Notes: a model not told the origin generated them from the letters alone. A stretch of 37,038 bases of DNA from Treponema sp. (GCA_017450535.1 JAFSTK010000006.1:1-37038), one strand, 5' to 3'; positions 1-7,942 are shown, numbered from the stretch's first letter. A program made the numbers and translations.

Positions 1-54
1 CTCAGGTTCTGGCTCAGGTTCTGGCTCAGGCTCCGGTTCGGGTTCTGGCTCTGG
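1..54 (-). repeat. 12-bp tandem repeat coding for Pro-Glu
   Basis: About four and a half imperfect copies of CTCAGGTTCTGG (plus-strand reading), each coding for Pro-Glu-Pro-Glu on the minus strand. Two copies are identical and the others differ at one to three bases. The array touches the window edge, so its full length is unknown. Gain or loss of a unit would keep the reading frame. Confidence 0.8.
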
Positions 55-327
55 AGGAATCAGCGTAGGGTCAATCTCATCGTCAACAACAGCGGACTCG
101 TCATCACTTGGCACGCGATCCTCACGCTCAGAAATCGGAATCGGGTCGGAGTGCTGTTCCGTCGTATTTTCGCTTTGACCCGTTCCATCGTTTTTGTTAT
201 CAGGCTGAAATGTTTCCGTCTGTTCCGCAGACAGCGCATTTGACGGCTCCAACTGAACGGAACAGGCGGTCAGCGCAAAAATCAACGCCGCCGCTAAAAG
301 AACTGAATGCAAGAGATTTTTTTTCAT
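1..327 (-). CDS. Lipoprotein with Pro-Glu repeats, 3' end outside window
   Basis: The start codon lies at 325-327 and the frame is open to the left edge, giving the first 109 residues. The protein begins MKKNLLHSVLLAAALIFALTAC, a signal peptide ending in lipobox LTAC, so Cys22 should be lipidated. A Ser/Thr/Asp/Glu-rich stretch follows, then an alternating Pro-Glu run that continues off the window. The start overlaps the stop of the preceding gene in an ATGA, so it is the last visible gene of the secretion operon and probably translationally coupled. PE repeats usually form stiff, extended linkers, for example across the periplasm; that role is inferred. No domain is visible and the function is unknown. 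Confidence 0.75.
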   Translation of the reverse strand, partial: MKKNLLHSVLLAAALIFALTACSVQLEPSNALSAEQTETFQPDNKNDGTGQSENTTEQHSDPIPISEREDRVPSDDESAVVDDEIDPTLIPPEPEPEPEPEPEPEPEPE

Positions 328-803
328 TCGTTGGCCTCCCTCACCGCATACATACCAAACGGGTCTTTCCATGAAGAGCCATCCGCATACACGATTTCCC
401 GCAGATACAAAAAGTCCATCTCAAACGGCTCATCGGGCACAAATGAAATGAACGAGTCAAGATTTACGATGAAAGTCTCTTCTTGCTGCGGTCCAATAGG
501 AGCGTTGCATTTCGCCACCACACAGTTTGTGCCCGTAAACGGAACATTGCCGTCGCTGTCATATAACATGAATGAGACCGTATAGTTCTGAATCGTTTTT
601 TTGGAGTCGTTGTAAACCGTCAAATACGCGCCCGCATACTTGTGGTAAGTGTATTTTTGTCCGATTTCCACGTGCGGATTATCTATGACATAGGGGCAGT
701 CCAGATTTTCCAGCGTGGAGCAACCTTGCATCAATCCAAAGCACACGGACACGCTTATCATCAGCAAAAAACGGCGCATAAAAAAGAATGCCTTACAATT
801 CAT
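324..803 (-). CDS. Putative lipoprotein, secretion operon
   Basis: A 159-residue protein with an N-terminal hydrophobic segment and lipobox LMQGC (Cys near residue 28). The rest is a soluble, probably beta-rich domain with no family I recognise. The start at 803 has GGAGG nine bases upstream and overlaps the previous gene's stop. An internal ATG at 779 (MRRFLL) would give a more compact signal peptide but has a poorer ribosome site. Its place after the pseudopilin and PilN-like genes makes a pilotin-like or envelope accessory role possible, but no sequence feature proves it. Confidence 0.7.
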   Translation of the reverse strand: MNCKAFFFMRRFLLMISVSVCFGLMQGCSTLENLDCPYVIDNPHVEIGQKYTYHKYAGAYLTVYNDSKKTIQNYTVSFMLYDSDGNVPFTGTNCVVAKCNAPIGPQQEETFIVNLDSFISFVPDEPFEMDFLYLREIVYADGSSWKDPFGMYAVREANE

Positions 804-1335
804 ACTTCGTTTCCTCCATTACTTTTTCAGAGATTTTTCGCATTTTTCGGTCTGAAGGCGAGCGGCAATAGTCAATCACCTGTTGATAAAACTGATACAA
901 TTTTGACTCTGCGTTGGAGACCTTTTCTTTTTTCAGCAGGGAATCAGCCTCGTCGAACAAACCTGACCGCAGCAAAGACTCCACGCGCTGATACACGGCT
1001 GAAATCGGCTCGACTTGCACGCAAACAATGCTCCGCCTGTCGATAAAGGACACTTCTTTTTCAACTGATGTCCAGCCCGTTCCTTTTCCCTTGAGCGTAT
1101 ATGTTCCGGCGCGAATTTCAGGTATCAAAAACATGCCGTTTTTTCCCGTCACCGCACAATGCCCCAAACAAAATGAGACCTGATAATTTTCAACTGGCTC
1201 GCCATGCAGTCCGCAGACACGTCCGACGCATGCCGCCGTACCTTCATATTTTGTTGACGCGCAGGAAGTCAGCAGCAATAACATTGCCGCACAGACAATA
1301 CCGCGCTTTACCACAGATTTTCTTGTTCTGTACAT
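793..1335 (-). CDS. Lipoprotein with carboxypeptidase-regulatory-like domain
   Basis: The start at 1335 is chosen because AGGAGG sits nine bases upstream; a longer frame reaches 1416 but would overlap the preceding gene. The 180-residue product starts MYRTRKSVVKRG, has a hydrophobic core and lipobox LLTSC. The segment GRVCGLHGEPVENYQVSF, followed by a Gly-rich turn and AGTYTLKGKG, fits a CarboxypepD_reg-like beta-sandwich (about residues 35-90). The C-terminal third looks helical, with Glu/Lys-rich segments. It lies 16 bp after the PilN-like gene and overlaps the next lipoprotein gene by 11 bp, so it belongs to the same operon. A role in anchoring or assembling the machine is inferred only. 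Confidence 0.7.
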   Translation of the reverse strand: MYRTRKSVVKRGIVCAAMLLLLTSCASTKYEGTAACVGRVCGLHGEPVENYQVSFCLGHCAVTGKNGMFLIPEIRAGTYTLKGKGTGWTSVEKEVSFIDRRSIVCVQVEPISAVYQRVESLLRSGLFDEADSLLKKEKVSNAESKLYQFYQQVIDYCRSPSDRKMRKISEKVMEETKYEL

Positions 1336-1351
1336 TTCTATTTTCCTCCTG

Positions 1352-2467
1352 TCACTGCGCCCGCTCACAGACAATGCTTCCGTCGTGGAGTCGGTAATAA
1401 GAAAAGATTTCGCCATTTATTCGCTTTATTTCTCCAATTTTTTCTCTGCTGACAACCATCTCTTCAGCACGTCTGTTTCGCGGAACAATTTTTTCTTCTT
1501 GTTGTTTCGGGACAAATACAGATGCGTAAGTCGCAATCACTTGAAACGGCGATAACTCCTCATAAAATCGTGCGCCCGCAGAAAAACTCAACCGTATGTC
1601 ACAACCGCTGTCATTGCTTTGCAGCTGAATCGCCCGCTCATGCCATTGATGTAAATCGCTTTGTTCCGCACATATTTTCAAAGCGTCCGAAACGCGCTCA
1701 TGCTTGCAGAACATTTGGATGCTCACATCCTTCGCACCAGCCTCTTCTCGAAGAATAACGATTCCACTTTTGAGGAGCTGATTTCTTACATGCGGAAGAA
1801 ACTGATTGTCGCCGCCCGCAAGCAAGGCATTGGTATAAGCGACCGGCATTTTTAACTCAAAGCGCGGCTCATTATGCGCATAAGAGACAGCACAAGCGGT
1901 ATCGGGCGCAATGTCTTCTGGGTGACAGCCTGTAACCGAAAAGGTACAGTTTCCTGCCTGCCATTTAAGTGCCGTAACACAACCACCCTTTCTGCTGATA
2001 CAAGACAAAATCGATGCCAATAATTTTTCCGGTGTAAGAAGCACCGCGGCAGCAGCAACGGCAACCGGCTCTTCGGTAACAGTTTGTTCCTGCTGCGGTT
2101 TCATATACTTCCAGCCGAACAGCGCGCACACTCCTGCCACAGCCATGAAAATTGCTTTTCCTAAGTTTCCATGACGACGCGCAAATACAGCACGGTCGGG
2201 CTTTCCTTCCAAAAAAAGTCGTTTATCAGGGAATCTCTTCCTGTATTCTGCCAACCGCAACGTGTCCATCACAGCGACTTCTGCCATCAGTTTTCCCCGT
2301 CTGAACAAATATTTTGTATCAGCGCAGCATTTTTCCGAAAACTGCGGATGTCGTCTTTCAAGTTCACGCCGCACAAACACCGACCGCTTTCGCCGACGAA
2401 TAACGGAAAGTGGCAGGCGCATCGTATAAAAATCGTAATCACAAGTCTGAACCACTGTTTTTTTCAT
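1352..2467 (-). CDS. PilN/GspL-like inner-membrane assembly protein
   Basis: A 371-residue protein with a basic cytoplasmic region (1-100), one membrane segment near residues 104-120 and a periplasmic remainder. Just after the membrane segment, around 144-185, a pattern LLASILSCISRKGGC followed by ALKW and FSVTG resembles the start of the periplasmic domain of PilN/GspL proteins (leucine-rich helix, then a strand-turn-strand). The cytoplasmic part is far shorter than the actin-like domain of classical GspL. The start has GGAGG four bases upstream and lies 15 bp after the minor pseudopilin gene. Such proteins connect the ATPase to the pseudopilus platform. The family assignment is moderate and rests on that motif plus context. 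Confidence 0.5.
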   Translation of the reverse strand: MKKTVVQTCDYDFYTMRLPLSVIRRRKRSVFVRRELERRHPQFSEKCCADTKYLFRRGKLMAEVAVMDTLRLAEYRKRFPDKRLFLEGKPDRAVFARRHGNLGKAIFMAVAGVCALFGWKYMKPQQEQTVTEEPVAVAAAAVLLTPEKLLASILSCISRKGGCVTALKWQAGNCTFSVTGCHPEDIAPDTACAVSYAHNEPRFELKMPVAYTNALLAGGDNQFLPHVRNQLLKSGIVILREEAGAKDVSIQMFCKHERVSDALKICAEQSDLHQWHERAIQLQSNDSGCDIRLSFSAGARFYEELSPFQVIATYASVFVPKQQEEKIVPRNRRAEEMVVSREKIGEIKRINGEIFSYYRLHDGSIVCERAQ

Positions 2468-2482
2468 ATGCCCTCCATTTTT

Positions 2483-2824
2483 TTAGTCTTGAGCCGCAAG
2501 CACTTGTTGCGTTCCTTGCAGAGTGTTCCACGTACAGGAAAAAATGCGTTTGCCGTCCGTAGAAAATCCCGCCTGCGAGACAGAAACCATCGCTTTTGGG
2601 TACAATCCGTTGCAGAGGTGGCACCAGTCTTCAATTTGCGTCCTGCTGACCGTCCCCTCGCACAAGTGACGAAAACTGTCCGCTATGAATCTGTCGCGAG
2701 AAAGATTCCAGGACGCGCGCTCACTCTCACGCACCAGTCTTTCCACCGGACGCGCCGCCGAAGCGCATATTCCCGTAAAAAATGTAAGCAAAAGCGCAGA
2801 GCACGCCACTTCAATCAACCGCAT
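2483..2824 (-). CDS. Minor-pseudopilin-like protein without leader
   Basis: A 113-residue protein that starts MRLIEVACSALLLTFFTGIC. The LIEV followed by a hydrophobic helix is the signature of the mature N terminus of type IV pilin-like proteins, with Glu5 present. The good ribosome site GGGGAGG, six bases before the ATG at 2824, means translation begins at what would normally be mature residue 1, so there is no prepilin leader and no Gly at -1. An upstream ATG at 2860 in frame would give a leader but has Tyr, not Gly, at -1. The start overlaps the upstream gene by 14 bp. Position after gspG suggests a minor pseudopilin (GspH/I/J-like). Confidence 0.55.
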   Translation of the reverse strand: MRLIEVACSALLLTFFTGICASAARPVERLVRESERASWNLSRDRFIADSFRHLCEGTVSRTQIEDWCHLCNGLYPKAMVSVSQAGFSTDGKRIFSCTWNTLQGTQQVLAAQD

Positions 2825-3119
2825 GTACCGCCTCCCCAAAGCCCGCGCGTTGCAGTTCATCGCTCCATTTCTCATTTTCTTGCTCAAGAGCCGCATAAAA
2901 ATGGTGCGCGCTACGGAGAACAAAATCATGATGCAATTTGACTGCGGACAAAGCGGATGTACAGACAAACGAGAGAGCCAGAAGCACCCAGAGCGTACAG
3001 AAAAGCGAGAATCCTTCGTCTGCCCTGCCAAGCCGTATGCCAAGCCTTTTGCAGACTCGTCTTCCAAGCTGATTATTTTGAGACCGTTTTTTATTCCCAT
3101 GAAATAATGTCTTTGTCAT
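2811..3119 (-). CDS. Minor-pseudopilin-like protein, GspK-like N terminus
   Basis: A 102-residue protein. The start at 3119 is chosen over 3125 because GGAGG then lies eight bases upstream. A basic leader of about 30 residues ends in DEG, followed by FSLFCTLWVLLALSFVCTS, a prepilin-type site G/F with a hydrophobic helix that lacks Glu at +5. The LWVLLALS run is like that of GspK, the tip pseudopilin that also lacks Glu5, but GspK is normally near 300 residues and this protein stops at 102. It overlaps gspG by 29 bp and the next pseudopilin by 14 bp. A shrunken GspK or a GspH/I-type minor pseudopilin are the alternatives. Confidence 0.55.
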   Translation of the reverse strand: MTKTLFHGNKKRSQNNQLGRRVCKRLGIRLGRADEGFSLFCTLWVLLALSFVCTSALSAVKLHHDFVLRSAHHFYAALEQENEKWSDELQRAGFGEAVHAVD

Positions 3120-3624
3120 GTCCATTTCCTCCTTCTTTTTTGTCCGCACCCAATGAATAAATGACAAAAGGCAGCCCGTCCGGTGTTCCTGGCGGCAAAG
3201 CGGGACTTCCTGAAACAACATAGCGATATGCCATGCCCCACGGGTCTTTAGGAACAGCCTTGTCGGTGTATGGACCATCCCAGTTTTCGGGCACAGGCTC
3301 CAACAACGGCTTTTCCCATAAGGCCTGCAAGCCCTGCTCTTCCGTGGGAAATGAGCCGCAATCCACATAATAGGACTGCAATGCGACACGAAAACTCTCA
3401 ATTTGAGTTCGTGTGCCCGCCACCCGCGACCGTTGCATCAGCGCATGAGATGCCACCGTCACCTGACTTGCCAGCACAGCCGTCACCGCAAGCACCGCCA
3501 ATGTCTCTACATAAGTAAAACCTGCATCGACAGCATTCGCACGAACGCGACTTTTGCAAAAGAAATGTATTCTGCGCTTTCTGAAAAACTTTTTTCCAGT
3601 GCGCAGCATTTTTCGTTTTTTCAT
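3091..3624 (-). CDS. gspG: Type II secretion major pseudopilin GspG
   Basis: A 177-residue protein; the start at 3624 shares an ATGA with the gspF stop and has GGAGG nine bases upstream. A long basic leader of about 35 residues ends in DAG, then FTYVETLAVLAVTAVLAS, a prepilin-peptidase site with Glu5 in place. The C-terminal half has the family hallmarks: FPTEEQGLQAL, DPWGMAYRYV and a calcium-loop-like end LPFVIYSLGADKKEGG with Asp residues before ISWE. GspG polymerises into the periplasmic pseudopilus that pushes substrates through the secretin. The leader is unusually long. No prepilin peptidase gene is seen in the window, so processing would rely on one encoded elsewhere. Confidence 0.9.
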   Translation of the reverse strand: MKKRKMLRTGKKFFRKRRIHFFCKSRVRANAVDAGFTYVETLAVLAVTAVLASQVTVASHALMQRSRVAGTRTQIESFRVALQSYYVDCGSFPTEEQGLQALWEKPLLEPVPENWDGPYTDKAVPKDPWGMAYRYVVSGSPALPPGTPDGLPFVIYSLGADKKEGGNGHDKDIISWE

Positions 3625-4580
3625 ATCCCCGTTCCTCCGCCAATCAGATAGGGCATCAGCGTATTTTTGAGCAGAATCACCATGTAGACTGCGGCACAGC
3701 ACAAAAGAACTGGCTGCTCACACGAAAGCACAGAAGCGCGCAATTTCTCCGCTTTTTGCGTCAATGTTTTTGCAGTCCGCTCGAACACATTGCTTTCGCT
3801 ATCCGACTGCGCAAATGCAACATGGGAAGCAATGATTTTTGCCGCAGAACCGAAGCCCGCGTATTCCAACTGCTCGGAAAAAGCCTTTTCCACTGGCTCG
3901 CCCTGCAGCAATCGTTCTCTGATTTCCAGCACCGCATCACAGAGCCGTTCATTTTTCTCCACGACGGGCACAGCGCATTCCAATGACTCGCGCAAAGATG
4001 TTCCGTTCCCCGTCAAAAATCCCAGAACATGCATCAGCGATACGCAGGGATTCGGTTGCGTCACCAATTTGAGCACAAGTACCGAAAAGAACACGGCGCA
4101 CAGCAAAAATACTCCGCTCAAAAAGAATGAGCCTGCCGCGCCGTTCTCATATGTAAGGCTGTCATTGGCAAAATAAGCGGGATACATGCACACCGCCCAC
4201 ACCGAAGCCACAAAACAGAGCACCATCACCACAGCGGGATACACCAATGCGCTGACAAATGACGAGAAAGCCTTGTGCCGCGTCCGCATAGTCTCAGACA
4301 AAAATGAAAATGTCTCGCCCACGCAGCCACTTTGTTCCGCCGCGCCCACAAATGCCGTGTACCAGCGTGGAAAACTGACCGTCGCACAAGAAGCGAGCAC
4401 CGAAGACAATGTGCGCCCTTCTTCAAGCCCCCTGCCAATTTCCGCGCACAAGGACTGCATTTTTTGCCCCGCCATGCACGCCGAGCCGATATCCCGCACC
4501 GCCTTACGGACGGGAACTCCATGCGCCATCAATTCCGACAAACGGCTTGTAAAGCCCAACTGTACTGCCGATTCCGTCAT
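3621..4580 (-). CDS. gspF: Type II secretion platform protein GspF
   Basis: A 319-residue inner-membrane protein. The start at 4580 overlaps the gspE stop in an ATGA and has AGGAGG seven bases upstream. It contains two related helical modules, the first starting FTSRLSELMAHGVPVRKAVRDI and the second around GNGTSLRESLECAVP, each followed by hydrophobic segments (near SALVYPAVVMVLCFVASVW, SFFLSGVFLLCAVFFSVLV and the C terminus). This is the T2SF duplicated layout. It is shorter than the usual 400 residues because the first cytoplasmic extension is missing. GspF forms the inner-membrane platform on which the ATPase acts. Confidence 0.85.
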   Translation of the reverse strand: MTESAVQLGFTSRLSELMAHGVPVRKAVRDIGSACMAGQKMQSLCAEIGRGLEEGRTLSSVLASCATVSFPRWYTAFVGAAEQSGCVGETFSFLSETMRTRHKAFSSFVSALVYPAVVMVLCFVASVWAVCMYPAYFANDSLTYENGAAGSFFLSGVFLLCAVFFSVLVLKLVTQPNPCVSLMHVLGFLTGNGTSLRESLECAVPVVEKNERLCDAVLEIRERLLQGEPVEKAFSEQLEYAGFGSAAKIIASHVAFAQSDSESNVFERTAKTLTQKAEKLRASVLSCEQPVLLCCAAVYMVILLKNTLMPYLIGGGTGI

Positions 4581-5857
4581 ATCACTGCCTCCTGCATTAA
4601 GTTTTGTATGTCCTGTGATTTTTCTGCGCTGCACAACGACCATGAAATCTGTTCGTTGATGCGCAGAACTTGTGCGTGCAAGCTGATTTTTTTGCCGTCG
4701 CTTTCCAATTCCTGCACGATAATGCCCCTCAAAACCGTGGAGATTTCTTTTGTGTCCGTGCCCAATTGTCCGAGCCGCACCACTGTCTCGTAAAAGCCGC
4801 CCGTATGCATCGTCGCGAACACCAAGTGCCCCGTCACCGCCGCCTGCACCGCTGTCCGCGCCGTCTGTTCATCGCGGATTTCTCCGATAAAAATCACATC
4901 GGGGTCCTGACGGAACACCAGCCGTAGCGCGTCTGAAAAATTCATTCCAAAACGGCTGTCCACCGCAATCTGTGTGACTCCGCCAAGCACATATTCCGGC
5001 GGCTCTTCAATCGTGATGATTTTTCGTCGCCCGTCTTTTGAAATCGCCGTAAGCAATGCCGCCGCCGTGGTGGACTTTCCAGAACCAGTCGCGCCACAAA
5101 GTAAAACCAAGCCGTTTTTAAGCGCGGCAAATTGTTTTAAAAGCGCGCATTGTTCCGGTAAAAATCCCAACGCGGCAAAATCAAGCGGAACTCGCGCAGG
5201 GTCAAGCAGACGAAGCACAACGCTCTCCGCCATGCCTTCATCTGTGCCGCTCAAAACAGGAATAATGGAGACGCGCACAAAAAGTTGTCCGCCGTCAGCA
5301 ATTTTCTTTCCTGCCGTCACCTGTTTGGTCACCACAAACTGCCCGTCCTGTCCTTTCTGTGAATTCAGCACATCCAGTTTGGCAAGCATTTTTATCCGCC
5401 GTACCAATTCGCGGCTGCGCTCAGGAGCAAGACTACACACCTGCGTCAACACACCTTGCAAACGGAACCGAACTCGATTTTCTTCTATATGAATATCAGT
5501 CGCACCGTTCTTACATGCCTCGTCCAAAAGCGAATCAAAAAGCAAAACCGCCGCATGATAACTGCTGTCCTTGTCTTGTCCGCGCGTCGTTTTTGCTTTT
5601 TTGTCATCTGAAGTCAATCCGTACTGCATTGACGCTATGCGCTCAAATTCTTCGCGAGTAATGCCAACAAATTCGCAAGTGCCCTCTTTTCCGCTTCCCC
5701 GAAAAAAATTCGCCGCTGACTTTGCGAGCCGTTCCTTCAATTCCTCGTTCGTGCAATCCAAAAGCCCGAACACAATAGAATCGTCTCTGCTTGTGAGCAC
5801 CACGGTCTCGTTGTATAAGGAAAATGGCGTAGAAAGTACAAATTCTTTTTCGCTCAT
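4577..5857 (-). CDS. gspE: Type II secretion ATPase GspE
   Basis: A 426-residue ATPase of the GspE/PilB/VirB11 group. Visible motifs: GATDIHIE near residue 118, Walker A GATGSGKST at 255-263, Asp box TIEEPPEY near 282, Walker B VIFIGEIRDE near 321, and His box GHLVFATMHT near 343. It powers pseudopilus assembly from the cytoplasmic face. It lacks the zinc-binding four-Cys insert present in classical GspE after the His box, and its N-terminal domain is short. The start overlaps the gspD stop (ATGA) with AAGGAG eight bases upstream. PilB/PilT-like alternatives are less likely given the gspD-E-F-G order. Confidence 0.9.
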   Translation of the reverse strand: MSEKEFVLSTPFSLYNETVVLTSRDDSIVFGLLDCTNEELKERLAKSAANFFRGSGKEGTCEFVGITREEFERIASMQYGLTSDDKKAKTTRGQDKDSSYHAAVLLFDSLLDEACKNGATDIHIEENRVRFRLQGVLTQVCSLAPERSRELVRRIKMLAKLDVLNSQKGQDGQFVVTKQVTAGKKIADGGQLFVRVSIIPVLSGTDEGMAESVVLRLLDPARVPLDFAALGFLPEQCALLKQFAALKNGLVLLCGATGSGKSTTAAALLTAISKDGRRKIITIEEPPEYVLGGVTQIAVDSRFGMNFSDALRLVFRQDPDVIFIGEIRDEQTARTAVQAAVTGHLVFATMHTGGFYETVVRLGQLGTDTKEISTVLRGIIVQELESDGKKISLHAQVLRINEQISWSLCSAEKSQDIQNLMQEAVI

Positions 5858-7872
5858 AGCACAAACTCCTTGTACAGGCGCATCATCTCCTGTTTTTCAA
5901 AATCAGCAGTCTCTTTTTCCGTCTTTTTGAATCCTGACTCCGAACTGGGAACCAGATAAATCACCAGCTCAGTTTTTTCCGCTGACGTATTCTTCGCCTT
6001 GAACAGCAAGCCCAAAAGCGGAATCTTTGACAAAAATGGCACACGCGACTCAGACTCAATCTCTTCATTTTGAATCAAGCCGCTCAGCACGACAGGCTCC
6101 CCGCTCCGCGCACGCACTTCGGTGGTAATCACCTTTTCGCTGGTGGGCGGCGGATTTCCCGTCGTAGAAGAAGTGTCTGTTCCCTGCCGCGACATAGATG
6201 CGGTGATTTTGCTCGTAATCATGCCGTCGCCAGTCACCGTTCCCGTCACTTCCAGTTTCAAGCCCGAAGCGATTTCCTTTGTGATTCCCGAATAAACCGG
6301 CTTTCCCGTCTCAGGGTCAAGATTGTTGTCACGATAGCGGTACGTGTTCGTGTTCTGAAAGGAAATCGTGCTGCCACTTACGCCATTCAATGTGGTGTCC
6401 GCAAACACCCGCGCCTTAGAATCATTGATTGCCGCCTGTAGTTCCGCCGCAAAATGAAGTCCGAACACACCCACCACATCCAGACTCAAATCCATTACGC
6501 TGCCCAGCACCGCAGAAGCCGTGTTCATGTCGCCCAATTTGAGTCTGTTCGCCGAAAGATGCGCCGACCAGTCAGTTTCCTTTGACTTCTGATACTGCAT
6601 AATCAGCAAATCGTACGAAATCCGCGCTACAGGCTTATCAAGCACCTTCAATTCTTTGAGCAGACGCTGATACACAGTTTCCGAGCCCATAAAATAGAAA
6701 CTGTCTCCGTGTCCGCTGTCCGTTATCTGACTTTTTTCAACAAAAGGCGGAAGATGCGCCATAAAATCTGCGGTACGAAGAAACTGCAGCTGCACCAAAT
6801 GCACTGGAAGCGCAACATCCGTGTTCAACGCAAACGCCGCCATTTCTGCCTGCTCCGCTTCATCGGCGCGGTACAGCACATCGCCTTGCTCATTCACCGC
6901 AATCAGTTCCGTTCCGGGGAATCGTTTTGCCGCAAGCGAAATAAATTCCTGCGGCTTACGGTGCGAAAGTTTGAGCCACTTCCATTCTTTTCCCGCGCCC
7001 GTCATTTTTTCCCGCGCATTCTTTGAGGCGAACACATAGTACACACCGTCATGCAACACTGCCTCCGCGCCTCCCTGCAAACAAAGCACCGTAAGCGTGT
7101 CAAAAAAATGCTTTCCGTCAAAGTCCGCGCGCACAATTTTCCCCTCGCCACCCGACACAATGCAAAATCGTTTTTCTGCCAGCTTGCATAATTTTTCCAG
7201 CGCAAAGCCAAGCGGGGCATTCTGCACATCACACAAAAAAGTTCCGTCATCATTCAGCGTAAAATCCGCACGCCCCGCCGTCTGATTCGCGCCAATGGTC
7301 TGTCCGCTTCCCACGCGCACAATGCGATAGAACCCCGTCTTTTCAGCGACCGCCTCAAAACCAGCGCACAAAAGTGCAAGTCTATGCACCAATTCATGTT
7401 CCGAACAAAACCCCGTGTGGACGCTCTGTTTTACCTGCGGAAGATTCTCACCCACAATGCAGATACCACATTCCGTACCGACCCGCTCAAAAATCCGTTC
7501 CGGGCTCACATCCATGGCATCCACTGAAAATTCATCGTTTCGCCGCTGGATAAAGATTTTGCTCACAGTCCACTGAGTTTCAGTCTTTGTCACATACAGG
7601 CGGTTCTTTTTCAAAAAAGATTCAAACGCTGTATCAAAGTCTTCACCCGCACACCGAAAATCCGCCGTTCCAAACACCGTGTCATCAGCCGTCACTGGGA
7701 AGCCCTCATATTGAGACACTGCGAACAAAATCTCACCAATGTCCCGCGACGTAAAATCGTAGGACACCACCGTTTTTGAAATTGTTTTTTGCGAGACTCC
7801 TGATTCCGCCGGCAGTCCTGCTCGCATTACAAGCAAAAATAATGCCGACAAAACACCGATTCTCTGTTTCAT
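5854..7872 (-). CDS. gspD: Type II secretion secretin GspD
   Basis: A 672-residue outer-membrane secretin. An N-terminal signal peptide (MKQRIGVLSALFLLVMRAG) is followed by an N0-like domain with SRDIGEILFAVSQYEGFPVT, further N domains, and the C-terminal secretin domain: VLSGLIQNEEIESE, VPFLSKIPLLGLLFK and TELVIYLVPS (about 611-643). It is the first gene of the operon and probably forms the outer-membrane channel. GAGG lies six bases upstream of the start. No GspC gene precedes it; the 160 bp upstream hold a shared promoter-like element and a leader hairpin. The last 29 residues after the barrel are charged and helical. A type IV pilus PilQ is the main alternative, but neighbours favour type II. 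Confidence 0.88.
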   Translation of the reverse strand: MKQRIGVLSALFLLVMRAGLPAESGVSQKTISKTVVSYDFTSRDIGEILFAVSQYEGFPVTADDTVFGTADFRCAGEDFDTAFESFLKKNRLYVTKTETQWTVSKIFIQRRNDEFSVDAMDVSPERIFERVGTECGICIVGENLPQVKQSVHTGFCSEHELVHRLALLCAGFEAVAEKTGFYRIVRVGSGQTIGANQTAGRADFTLNDDGTFLCDVQNAPLGFALEKLCKLAEKRFCIVSGGEGKIVRADFDGKHFFDTLTVLCLQGGAEAVLHDGVYYVFASKNAREKMTGAGKEWKWLKLSHRKPQEFISLAAKRFPGTELIAVNEQGDVLYRADEAEQAEMAAFALNTDVALPVHLVQLQFLRTADFMAHLPPFVEKSQITDSGHGDSFYFMGSETVYQRLLKELKVLDKPVARISYDLLIMQYQKSKETDWSAHLSANRLKLGDMNTASAVLGSVMDLSLDVVGVFGLHFAAELQAAINDSKARVFADTTLNGVSGSTISFQNTNTYRYRDNNLDPETGKPVYSGITKEIASGLKLEVTGTVTGDGMITSKITASMSRQGTDTSSTTGNPPPTSEKVITTEVRARSGEPVVLSGLIQNEEIESESRVPFLSKIPLLGLLFKAKNTSAEKTELVIYLVPSSESGFKKTEKETADFEKQEMMRLYKEFVL

Positions 7873-7887
7873 ACTTCACCTCTCAAA

Positions 7888-7912
7888 TCAGCACACGCTT
7901 TTGGCGCGCTGA
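7888..7912 (-). promoter_or_regulatory. Hairpin in gspD leader
   Basis: Reading the minus strand, TCAGCGCGC pairs with GTGTGCTGA (9 bp including two G-U pairs) around a 7-nt loop. It lies between the shared promoter-like element and the Shine-Dalgarno site of gspD. There is no T run after it, so it is not a terminator; an mRNA-stabilising or translation-modulating stem is possible. Confidence 0.4.
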
Positions 7913-7942
7913 CACTTATATATAGGCTTCAAAACGCAAAAT
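7913..7942 (-). promoter_or_regulatory. Shared promoter-like element, copy A (gspD operon)
   Basis: On the minus strand this reads ATTTTGCGTTTTGAAGCC followed by TATATATAAGTG. It matches the copies upstream of ssb (15733-15763) and of the lamin-tail lipoprotein (19768-19797) over about 30 bp, with the core AAGCCTATATATAAG identical in all three. It sits 40 bp upstream of the gspD ATG, pointing towards gspD. TATATA could be the -10 box, but conservation extends far beyond a normal promoter, so a regulator site is likely to be included. No clear -35 is seen at 17 bp. Confidence 0.6.

Noticed and set aside
1..54. The 12-bp array as a CRISPR or regulatory repeat
   Set aside because: Units are contiguous without spacers and encode Pro-Glu in frame with a lipoprotein.
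2171..2941. A 256-codon plus-strand open frame across the pseudopilin and PilN-like genes
   Set aside because: It is a shadow of well-supported minus-strand genes with ribosome sites and coupling; its translation is Arg/His-rich without domain features.
3091..3702. Longer N termini for GspG, GspF (to 4643) and Ffh (to 28135)
   Set aside because: They would overlap upstream genes deeply; the shorter starts have ATGA or short overlaps and good ribosome sites.
7931..7941. TTTTGCG in element copy A as a CRP-S-like competence site
   Set aside because: Only one half of the palindrome is present and copy B lacks GCG, so it is not a CRP-type dyad.
7913..7942. The shared element as a flagellar sigma-28 promoter (GCC then ATA)
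   Set aside because: The -10 consensus GCCGATAA is not matched and no TAAA -35 box sits at the right distance in any of the copies.
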